NCBI GenBank assembly: GCA_947483545.1
Contig: CANKNP010000063.1
Coordinates: 1 to 17,915 of the forward strand
DNA length: 17,915 nucleotides
DNA from: Deltaproteobacteria bacterium
GTDB taxonomy: Bacteria > Myxococcota > UBA796 > SXON01
Direction: 5' to 3'
Shown: in pieces, positions 1 to 6,851 of the stretch
How positions within the stretch are numbered: the first letter of the stretch is position 1
Layout of the letters: each line of letters starts with the position of its first letter
Position numbers and translations under genes: made by a program
The notes under the pieces: generated by a model
What the model was told of the DNA's origin: nothing
The model's database searches: none
The model's input: only the letters and a program-made list of their open reading frames with translations

Positions 1-2
1 AG

Positions 3-1034
3 TCGGACCTGTACACCACAGCAAAGTATTTTGAGGGCGTGATCTTCTACAAACAGGAGAAGCTCCGGTCGGCCGTCAAGAGCTTCACCGAGGTCGTGAA
101 GTCCGACTCGGATCCGCAGACAGAGGCCGAGGTTTTCGAAGCCACGAAGCTCCGGGATCTCTCGCTCCTCAACATCGCGCGCATCTACTACAGCATCCAG
201 CGGTTCGACGAGGCCAACACCTGGTACGGAAATGTGCCGAGTGAAAGCCGCTACTGGGCCGAGGCCCAGTTCGAGAGCGCGTGGGCGGACTTCGTCACTT
301 CGGACGTGAACCGCACGCTCGGCCAGGTGCTGACGGTGCAGAGCCCGTTCTACGACAAGGAGGAGTTCATCCCCGAGGCGAAAATCCTGCGGGCGCTGAC
401 CTTCTTCAACTTGTGCGAGTACAGCGAGGTTGACCGCATCCTGGTGGACTTCGATCGCACCTACAAGCCGATGCAGGAGGAGATGAAGGATTTCCTCAAG
501 CAGTACACCGGCGAGAACACCAAGCTCTCCGACCAGGCGTTCGACAGGTACTTCGGGCCCAAACCCGACAAGACCCTCGTGCCGAAGGCCGCCTTCGTCC
601 GCATCCTGCGCAACCAGGACCTCGCGGGCATCGTGAGCCACCTGCAGGTCATGGAGAACGAAGAGCGACTGATCGACGAGCAGAAGAGCCAGTGGAAGGA
701 CAGCCTGGGCGAGAACCTGCACAAGGTGATCGCGACCGACCGCGAGAAGTTGAAGCGCCGCGCGGGCGTCTACCTGCTCAAGGAGATGAGCGCGCTGACG
801 ACGATGTTGTCGAACCTGATTGGCCAATCGCAGATCATCAACTTCGAGAAGACGGACGCGATCCGCGGCGACTACCAGTACAAGCTCACGTCGAGCGATG
901 TCACGGACACCTCGAAAGAGCTGGAGATCGACTTCGCGACCTCTCCCGACCGGATCTTCTGGCCGTTCAACGGCGAGTTCTGGCAAGACGAGCTTGGGTA
1001 CTACTGGTATACCGAGCAAGGTAGTTGTAAGTAG
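3..1034 (+). CDS. TPR-type envelope protein, C-terminal part (GltC/NfsC-like?), 5' truncated
   Basis: The reading frame is open to the left edge (codons can be read from base 3), so the GTG at 39 is not the real start and only the last 343 residues are visible. The first ~110 residues are helical with TPR-like spacing of aromatic and small residues (for example ARIYYSIQRFDEANTWYGNV, then YWAEAQFESAWADF). The middle is charged and helical. The C-terminus ends in an aromatic segment (WPFNGEFWQDELGYYWYTE) before a terminal Cys-Lys. A further TPR gene lies 77 bp downstream on the same strand. In Myxococcus nfs the order is nfsC-D-E-F-G, with NfsC/GltC a TPR protein at the outer membrane, so position and type suggest a GltC/NfsC counterpart. 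That assignment is inference; TPR protein of the envelope is the safe call. A signal peptide cannot be checked because the N-terminus is missing. Confidence 0.75.
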   Translation, partial: SDLYTTAKYFEGVIFYKQEKLRSAVKSFTEVVKSDSDPQTEAEVFEATKLRDLSLLNIARIYYSIQRFDEANTWYGNVPSESRYWAEAQFESAWADFVTSDVNRTLGQVLTVQSPFYDKEEFIPEAKILRALTFFNLCEYSEVDRILVDFDRTYKPMQEEMKDFLKQYTGENTKLSDQAFDRYFGPKPDKTLVPKAAFVRILRNQDLAGIVSHLQVMENEERLIDEQKSQWKDSLGENLHKVIATDREKLKRRAGVYLLKEMSALTTMLSNLIGQSQIINFEKTDAIRGDYQYKLTSSDVTDTSKELEIDFATSPDRIFWPFNGEFWQDELGYYWYTEQGSCK

Positions 1035-1111
1035 GCCGGTCGTCGGTCCCCTTTTACGGGCGGGATAGCCTCGCTGCTCCCGCTCGCAGACCCCCTCCCG
1101 TGGAAACGAAG

Positions 1112-4100
1112 ATGCCCATCTCCGTACCGTTCCGTACGCTCCTCCCCTCGTTCACCCGCATCGGCTTTGTCCTGGCGTTGGCGCTTTCGGCGGCTCCGGA
1201 TGCGTCCGCGGCCGACACCGAACGCCGTCGGCTGTCCACCACGGATCTATCCGCGGCAAACCAGCAGAATGAGGAGCTCCGCAAGCTGGCGCATGAGGCC
1301 CGCTTGGAGTCGATCACCAAGCTCAAGGATCTGCTGAAGGAGGGTACCTTTGAGGGGGACACGAAGGCTGAGCTGATTCTCCGCCTGTCAGACCTGTACT
1401 TCCAGGAGGGCCGTGACCTCTACCTGGACGAGATGCGGCTCTGTACCGCCGAGATCGACAAGGTCTTCAACGCGGGGGGCAGCCCGGACAGCGTGGACTG
1501 CAAGACGTATACGACCGGCTCGCGGGAGTGGCAGGATCGCTCCATCAAGCTGTACAAGCAGATCCTCTCCGTGTACCCCCAGTTCGCGCGGGCGGATCAG
1601 GCCACGTTCTTCCTGGCGAGCGCGTACAACGACACGGGCGAGAAGGACCTCGCCGCCCAGGAGTTCACCCGGCTCGTAAAGGTTTACCCGGACTCCGAGT
1701 ACGTCACCGACTCCTACGTGCTCATCGGCGAGTACTACTTTGAGGAGAAGTCCGAAGCCAACAAGGCGATGCTCGCCTACAAGAAGGCGGCGACCAACAA
1801 GACGCATGAGAAGTACCCTTTCGCCATGTACAAGCTCGCGTGGTGCTACTACAACCTTGGCGAGGCGGGCCAGGCCATCAGCACGATGAAGATCGTGGTC
1901 AGCTACGCCGACTCCGCGGCCGGGAACAAGAGCAACATCCAGCTCCAGGATGAGGCGCTGAAAGATCTCGTCCGGTTCTTCGCGGACGGCGGCGACATGG
2001 AGGAGGCGATCGCCTACTTCAAGCAGATCGGCAAGCAGAACTTGATCAACGACCTGCTCAAGAAGCTCGCGAGCACGTTCATCGAGCAGGGCAAGTTCGA
2101 GCAGGCGATCGAGATGTATCGCAGGTTGATCACGGACAGTCCGACTGCCCCGGTGGCCGCGGACTTCCAGAACCAGATCATCGAAGCCTACACGAAGATG
2201 GGCAAGAAGGAGGAGACCCTTCAGGAGATCGACCGCCTCCGCACCACCTACGGCAAGCAGTCGAGCTGGGCCCGCGCGAACGCCTCCAACCAGGACGCCG
2301 TCAAGAGCGCTGGCGAGATGATCGAGAAGGCGCTCCGCGTCGTCGCGACGAACTACCACAACGAAGCACGCAAGTTGGGGACCGGCTCGGGCGCGACCAA
2401 GGTGTACGGCCTCGCTGAGCAGGCCTACCGCACCTACCTTCTGGAGTTCCCCGCCGGCCAGAACACCTACGAGATGCGGTACTCCTTCGCGGAGCTCGTC
2501 TACAAGGTGAAGAAGTTCGACGAAGCATACGACCAGTACATGCAGGTCGTGGCCATCGACCCCAAGGGCAAGCACTCCGAGTTCTGCGCCTCCTCCGCGA
2601 TCTTCGCGGCGGACGAGATGCTCAAGAAGGAGAAGAAGGCGAGCGGTGCCGGTCCCGATCCGGGCAGCAAGACCGAGCAGGCCCTCTCCGATTGGGAGAC
2701 GAAGTCGCTCACCGCGCTCGACCAGTACGCGCGGTTGTTCCCTGGCGAGTCGAAGACCCGCAACATCATCTACAAGTCGGCCTACCTGCTCTACAACAAG
2801 AACCACTTCAAGGAGGCTTCTGAGCGCTTCAAGGTGGTCATCACGATGGACCCGGCGTCGAAAGAGGCCGAGCAGGCCGCGAACTTGATCCTCGACTCGT
2901 TTGCGCTTGTCGAGGATTGGGACAGCTTGAAGTCGAACTCCAAGTTCTACTTCGACCAGCAGGGCCTCGGCTCCAGCGAGTTCAAGAAGGAGGTCTACGG
3001 CATCTACGAGAACGCTTCGCTCAAGCTCATCGAGATCACCTTCAAGAAGACCTCCGACAAGGTCAAGGGCGCCGCGGACTACCAGGCCTTCTACAAGGAG
3101 TTCCCGAGCTCCACGAACGCCGACCTTGCGTTGAACAACGCGACCGTCTATTTGCACGACTTGGGGCGTTCGACCGAAGGGATCCCCCTGCGCTTGGAGC
3201 TCATCAACAAGTTCCCCAAGTCGAAGTACTACAAGGACCAGGTCGCGTCGCTGGGCTTTGACTACGAGTCCCAGGCCAACTTCGTTGAGGCTGCGAACTG
3301 GTACGAGAAGCTCTTCACCCTCGACAAGGCGCACGCGAGCTCGGCAGACGCCATCTTCTCCGCGGCTCTGTTCCGCGGCGCGCTCGGCCAGTGGGAGACG
3401 TCCATCAAGGACTACCAAGCCTACATGGTCGCGTATCCGACCAAGCCGGGCTTGAACGCGCTGCAGCTCGGCATCGCGCAGACCTACGAGGAGCAGGGCA
3501 AGTTTGCGGAGGCGTCCAAGATCTACCTTGGCTTCTTCACGAAGGTCACCAGCACGGTCAAGCCAGCCGCGGGCACCACGCCCCCGCCGGCCCCGACGCT
3601 CGACGAGGTCATGTTCTCCCGGCTTCGCTACGGCCTCTTGATGGACAAGCTCGGCCAGAGCGCGAATGTCACCAAGCACTGGGGTGAGACCCTCGCCTAC
3701 TTCGAAAAAGCCAAGGTCGCAGGTGGCACGTTTGAGCTCTCCCGCGAGTACGTGGGTCAGATCAAGTACATCCTCGCGGAGCCCGAGTTCAAGAAGTTCA
3801 TCGTCATGCGCATCAATGGGCCCACGAGCAAGGTGAACCAGAGGGCCGAGGACAAGGTCTATGAAGGCCAGCTCATCGGCAAGGCCAAGGCGCTGGTGGC
3901 GATCGAGAAGACCTACTCGGACGTTGTCGCGACGGGCGCCGGCGAGTGGGGTCTGGCCGCGCTCTCGAAGCTCGGGCAGGTCTACGAAGACATGGCCGAC
4001 ACCTTCGCGAACTCCAAGTGCCCGAGCTACCTGACCGCGGATCAGTGCGAGATCTACAGCGCGCAGATCGGCGACAAGTCGTTCCCCCAGATTGAGAAGG

Positions 4101-4291
4101 CGGTGGCCGCCTACTCGGAAGCCTTGAAGAAGGCCTACGAGCTGAACCTGTACAACGACAACACGGCGTTCGCGACCCGCCAGCTCGGCGTGCTTCGGCC
4201 GCTCGACTACCCTGGTCTGTACGAGATCGTCCCCCAGAACCGCTTCACCGCCCCCGCGGTGACCACCGCGTCGTTTGAGACCGAGCCGTAG
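1112..4291 (+). CDS. Large exported TPR protein, GltD/AgmU (NfsD)-like
   Basis: A 1059-aa protein, chosen to start at ATG 1112 because this gives a clean signal peptide: Arg8 and Arg16, a hydrophobic core at residues 17-28, and an A-S-A type cleavage site near residues 32-34. An in-frame GTG at 1100 would add four residues; neither start has a strong Shine-Dalgarno sequence. From about residue 80 to 880 the chain is a series of TPR-like helical pairs, for example YPQFARADQATFFLASAYND, then DLAAQEFTRLVKVYPDSEYV and YNKNHFKEASERFKVVI. A Thr/Pro-rich break (TTPPPAPT) lies near residue 825. There are no enzymatic motifs. In Myxococcus, AgmU/GltD is a periplasmic TPR scaffold of about 1200 aa encoded just before the AglT/GltE lipoprotein, exactly as here (next start only 8 bp away, clearly one operon). 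The likely role is a periplasmic protein-interaction scaffold of an envelope-spanning complex. Family membership by order and architecture is inference. Confidence 0.85.
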   Translation: MPISVPFRTLLPSFTRIGFVLALALSAAPDASAADTERRRLSTTDLSAANQQNEELRKLAHEARLESITKLKDLLKEGTFEGDTKAELILRLSDLYFQEGRDLYLDEMRLCTAEIDKVFNAGGSPDSVDCKTYTTGSREWQDRSIKLYKQILSVYPQFARADQATFFLASAYNDTGEKDLAAQEFTRLVKVYPDSEYVTDSYVLIGEYYFEEKSEANKAMLAYKKAATNKTHEKYPFAMYKLAWCYYNLGEAGQAISTMKIVVSYADSAAGNKSNIQLQDEALKDLVRFFADGGDMEEAIAYFKQIGKQNLINDLLKKLASTFIEQGKFEQAIEMYRRLITDSPTAPVAADFQNQIIEAYTKMGKKEETLQEIDRLRTTYGKQSSWARANASNQDAVKSAGEMIEKALRVVATNYHNEARKLGTGSGATKVYGLAEQAYRTYLLEFPAGQNTYEMRYSFAELVYKVKKFDEAYDQYMQVVAIDPKGKHSEFCASSAIFAADEMLKKEKKASGAGPDPGSKTEQALSDWETKSLTALDQYARLFPGESKTRNIIYKSAYLLYNKNHFKEASERFKVVITMDPASKEAEQAANLILDSFALVEDWDSLKSNSKFYFDQQGLGSSEFKKEVYGIYENASLKLIEITFKKTSDKVKGAADYQAFYKEFPSSTNADLALNNATVYLHDLGRSTEGIPLRLELINKFPKSKYYKDQVASLGFDYESQANFVEAANWYEKLFTLDKAHASSADAIFSAALFRGALGQWETSIKDYQAYMVAYPTKPGLNALQLGIAQTYEEQGKFAEASKIYLGFFTKVTSTVKPAAGTTPPPAPTLDEVMFSRLRYGLLMDKLGQSANVTKHWGETLAYFEKAKVAGGTFELSREYVGQIKYILAEPEFKKFIVMRINGPTSKVNQRAEDKVYEGQLIGKAKALVAIEKTYSDVVATGAGEWGLAALSKLGQVYEDMADTFANSKCPSYLTADQCEIYSAQIGDKSFPQIEKAVAAYSEALKKAYELNLYNDNTAFATRQLGVLRPLDYPGLYEIVPQNRFTAPAVTTASFETEP

Positions 4292-4299
4292 GAATGCCC

Positions 4300-5787
4300 A
4301 TGACCCGCACCATCCCCTCCCTGCTCATCCTGCTCGCGGCGTTCGGTCCCGTGGCCCTCACGGGCTGCGGCGAGCCCAAGATCGTGGACCCTGTCGTGGA
4401 CTCCTCGACCGTGAACCCGAAGGAGGCGTTCACCCGAGGCGTCGCGATGCTCCAGGCGGCGACCCCGAACTACGCGGGTGCGCTCACCTTTTTCGAAGCA
4501 GCGACGTCCCAGGACGACAACTTCACCAAGGCCTGGTTCAACGCCGGTTGGGCAGCCCAGCGTACGGGCGACTACGCCAAGGCGGAGAAGTACTACCGCA
4601 AGGCGCTTGAGCAGAAGGCCGACTACACCCAGGCGCTGTTCAACTTGGGAAATGTACTGGTTGAAGGCAACAAGGCAGCCGAGGCGACCACGATCTACAA
4701 GGGCTACGTGGAAGCCCACCCCGAAGACCTGATCGCCAAGAACAACTACGCGGATGCGTTGGTCGGGGCCAAGGCCTATGACGAGGCGATCCTGACAGCG
4801 CAGGATGTCCTCGGGCGGGACCCGAAGAACGCGCTCGCCTACCGCAACCTCTCGCGGACCTACTATGCGATGGGCAACTACGCGATGAGCCTGCTCTGCG
4901 CGGAGAAGGCCAAGACGCTGTCGGACACCGACCCGGGCGTCTACAACAACATGGGCGTGACCTACCTCGCTCAGAAGAACGCCCCCGCCGCCATCGAGCA
5001 GTTCAAGACCGCGATCAAGCTCGATCCTGCGAACGTCGAGGCCAACTTGAACTTGGGCTATTTGGCCGCTGACTCCGGTGATTTTGAGCTTGCGCTCCAG
5101 ACCTTCGAGTCGGTCGTCAAGCAGTACCCCGGCAACATGGACGGCCAGCTTGGCTACGCCATCGCGCTGCGTGGCATGAAGGACAACGACGGCGCCCAGA
5201 AGGCCTACGACTCGTTGTTGAAGAACAACCCGACGAACCGCACCGTCGTGAAGAACGCGATCACGTTCAACATGAAGTACGCGAAGGACTTCAAGACCGC
5301 GCAGAAGATCGTCGACGATTTCAAGAAGGTGATGACCGGGCTGCTCTCGCCGAGCGACGAGATCTTCATCCTCGAAGAGGAGATCAAGAAGGAGCAGGCG
5401 GCCGAGGACAAGCGCATCGCTGACAAGAAGAAGGCGGACGAGGAGGAGAAGGAGCGTAAGGAGCGCGGCGAGAAGCTCCTCAAGGAGCTCGGCGAGAAGG
5501 TGTCCGCGATCGAGAAGGATCTCAAGGAGTGCGCGGCCATCGACCCGATAGTCAGCGAGACCGTCGCGATGGTGCTTGAGCAGGTGAAACCGGTGCTCGA
5601 CGAGAAGGACTACACCCTCGCCGGCGACATCGAGCCGTTCATCGTGGAAGCACGCGCACAGTTGGATGCGGGCCGCGCCGCTGCGGCGTGCGGTGTCGCG
5701 CCCGCGGATGGCGCAGCGCCTGCGCCTGCCCCGACCGAACCTGCGCCCCCGGCCCCGGCGGGTGGGACTGCAACGCCTCCAGGCTGA
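4300..5787 (+). CDS. TPR lipoprotein, GltE/AglT (NfsE)-like
   Basis: A 495-aa predicted lipoprotein. The N-terminus has Arg3, a hydrophobic stretch and a lipobox ending L-T-G-C with Cys23, so it should be exported and lipidated; the residues after Cys are Gly-Glu rather than Asp, compatible with outer-membrane sorting. TPR units fill about residues 40-300 (for example FTKAWFNAGWAAQRTGDYAK, then ALFNLGNVLVEGNKAAEATT and PGVYNNMGVTYLAQKNAPAA). A highly charged Lys/Glu coiled coil spans about 347-410, and the protein ends in a Pro/Ala tail (about 465-495). The start at 4300 is preferred over ATG 4294 because AGGA at 4290-4293, overlapping the upstream stop codon, is then correctly spaced. Tight coupling to the upstream GltD-like gene and the TPR-lipoprotein form match AglT/GltE of the Myxococcus Glt core complex. 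Function beyond a periplasm-facing scaffold or assembly lipoprotein is not shown by sequence. Confidence 0.85.
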   Translation: MTRTIPSLLILLAAFGPVALTGCGEPKIVDPVVDSSTVNPKEAFTRGVAMLQAATPNYAGALTFFEAATSQDDNFTKAWFNAGWAAQRTGDYAKAEKYYRKALEQKADYTQALFNLGNVLVEGNKAAEATTIYKGYVEAHPEDLIAKNNYADALVGAKAYDEAILTAQDVLGRDPKNALAYRNLSRTYYAMGNYAMSLLCAEKAKTLSDTDPGVYNNMGVTYLAQKNAPAAIEQFKTAIKLDPANVEANLNLGYLAADSGDFELALQTFESVVKQYPGNMDGQLGYAIALRGMKDNDGAQKAYDSLLKNNPTNRTVVKNAITFNMKYAKDFKTAQKIVDDFKKVMTGLLSPSDEIFILEEEIKKEQAAEDKRIADKKKADEEEKERKERGEKLLKELGEKVSAIEKDLKECAAIDPIVSETVAMVLEQVKPVLDEKDYTLAGDIEPFIVEARAQLDAGRAAAACGVAPADGAAPAPAPTEPAPPAPAGGTATPPG

Positions 5788-5810
5788 GGCGGCCCGAAGG
5801 ACCGATCCTC

Positions 5811-5986
5811 CGGGGAGCCCTCATCCGCCGCCGAGTACGGCGGCACCTTCTCCCGGAGGGAGAAGGGTAGGACAGAGTCAAAGAATCCGTAGGTATCAGG
5901 TCGGGACTCCAAACGATGGGACTACCCTTCTCCCGCTCGGCGGGAGAAGGGTAGTCGCGTCTTCGCGGCCGGATGAGGGCTCCCCG
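5811..5986. repeat. MITE/REP-like element with 17-bp terminal inverted repeats and nested hairpins
   Basis: A 176-bp palindromic element fills much of the 330-bp gene-free gap 5788-6117. Its ends are a perfect 17-bp inverted repeat (5811-5827 against 5970-5986, core GAGCCCTCATCCG). Inside are three nested hairpins: a 7-bp stem at 5827-5833/5838-5844, a 9-bp stem at 5846-5854/5858-5866, and a 16-bp stem at 5921-5936/5940-5955. The second and third share the core CCTTCTCCC/GGGAGAAGG, so the element is itself a duplicated-hairpin structure. No target-site duplication is obvious and it encodes no protein. The form is that of a non-autonomous, REP/BIME- or MITE-like repeat moved in trans. The rest of the gap (5987-6117) shows nothing recognisable. 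Confidence 0.75.
5921..5955. other. Perfect 16-bp hairpin inside the 5811-5986 element
   Basis: The bases at 5921-5936 are perfectly complementary to 5940-5955 with a 3-base TCG loop, the strongest stem seen in the window. No T-run follows on either strand, so it is not a canonical intrinsic terminator. As RNA it would still be a stable barrier between the GltE-like gene and the GltF-like genes and could affect mRNA processing or stability. The role is inference. Confidence 0.7.
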
Positions 5987-6117
5987 CGGATTCGGAAACT
6001 CCGGGCCCCCGGTCTCCCGCGGCGTTCCACGGCCCGCTCGGCACCCGGCCGGTGGCCCCAAGCCGCCCCTTTTTCGGAACCTTTCCCGCGTGCAGTTGTC
6101 CATCCCCGCACACCCGG

Positions 6118-6384
6118 ATGGTCCCCTTGTTCGCTGCCCTGCTGCTCTCTTCCGCCTTGGCCGCCGATGTTCCTGAGCTGGTGGACACCCCCGATGGCCC
6201 GCGCGAGGTCCGGTACAAGGAGGTCACCCACGTCGATGGCGGCGAGCAGACGGTGGAGGGAGGCGTTGCCCGGCCGGAGGGGACCATCGTCGCCGAGCCG
6301 CCTCGCGCCCGGTTCACCTCGCAGATCCGCCTCCGCGACAACTTCAACGACCTGGCCCTCGCCACGGTGGATCTCGTCCGCTGA
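6118..6384 (+). CDS. Small secreted protein, GltF-like position (copy 1)
   Basis: An 88-aa protein starting at ATG 6118, chosen because the first 16 residues then form a short signal peptide (MVPLFAALLLSSALA, cleavage before or after Ala16). The upstream in-frame extension to GTG 6052 would bury that signal. There is no strong ribosome binding site. The mature part is only about 72 residues, without Cys or membrane segments, so it is a small soluble periplasmic protein. It aligns without gaps, over its last 59 residues, to the next gene product (residues 39-97 of that protein), sharing Y-K, V-E-G and an R-[DE]-N-F-N block near the C-terminus and a final V-R. In the Myxococcus G1 cluster a small periplasmic protein, GltF (CglF), sits between GltE and GltG, the same position. 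Homology to GltF itself is inference from position and size. Confidence 0.7.
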   Translation: MVPLFAALLLSSALAADVPELVDTPDGPREVRYKEVTHVDGGEQTVEGGVARPEGTIVAEPPRARFTSQIRLRDNFNDLALATVDLVR

Positions 6385-6459
6385 TCTTTTGACGGGAACC
6401 TTTCCGTCCCCGCCTTGTCTCTCTTTCGCGAGTCGGCGAAGATACGCCCGACCTCTCAC

Positions 6460-6464
6460 AGGAG
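6460..6464 (+). promoter_or_regulatory. Strong ribosome binding site of the second small secreted protein
   Basis: AGGAG ends six bases before ATG 6471. It is one of the few consensus-like Shine-Dalgarno sequences in this window and supports translation of the short downstream gene. Confidence 0.75.
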
Positions 6465-6470
6465 TGTGTC

Positions 6471-6764
6471 ATGTCCCGATCCATGTTCCGTCTGCTCCCG
6501 CTCATGCTCGCCTTTGTCGGCTTCGCCTTTTCGTCCGGGCTCGCCCGCGCCGAAGATGACGAGGTGGACGCCGAGAGTGGCCGGAAGATCCAGTACAAGT
6601 CCAAGACCGAGATCGACTTCGAAGGCCTCGATGTCGAGGGCGAGATGGTCAAGCCGTCCAGCGCGCTCGTGCTCGACCGCAAGAAGGCCTCGTTCAACCC
6701 GCTCATCAAGATGCGGGAGAACTTCAACCCCGAGATGGAAGAGTCGATCGACGAAGTCCGCTAA
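6471..6764 (+). CDS. Small secreted protein, GltF-like position (copy 2)
   Basis: A 97-aa protein with a well placed AGGAG ribosome binding site. Residues 1-27 are a typical signal peptide (Arg3 and Arg7, then a Leu/Phe-rich core, cleavage after A-R-A at 27). The mature protein is acidic at first (EDDEVDAE) and has no Cys or membrane segment. Its last 59 residues align without gaps to the preceding gene product; I count about 19 identities by eye, including Y42-K43, V-E-G, Phe and an R-E-N-F-N block, so the two genes are tandem paralogs. Lying 87 bp from the FHA protein gene downstream, it belongs to the same cluster. By position it is the best GltF/CglF counterpart; the function is unknown from sequence, probably a periplasmic component of the envelope complex. 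Confidence 0.8.
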   Translation: MSRSMFRLLPLMLAFVGFAFSSGLARAEDDEVDAESGRKIQYKSKTEIDFEGLDVEGEMVKPSSALVLDRKKASFNPLIKMRENFNPEMEESIDEVR

Positions 6765-6851
6765 GGGCTTCTCGGACTCCTCTCCCGCGTCACCCTTGGG
6801 GTGAACGCAACACGTACGCCTGCACTTCCGACACCTGCCGAGGTTCCCACG

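Noticed and set aside
1388..3679. 763-aa open frame on the minus strand
   Set aside because: It mirrors the TPR gene in high-GC DNA; composition is Leu/Val/Arg/Gly-rich without any domain, and the plus strand has a signal peptide and clear TPRs.
5666..6559. 297-aa plus-strand open frame crossing the inverted-repeat element
   Set aside because: Arg/Pro/Ser-rich, overlaps the end of the lipoprotein gene and the small secreted gene in another frame, no start signal or domain.
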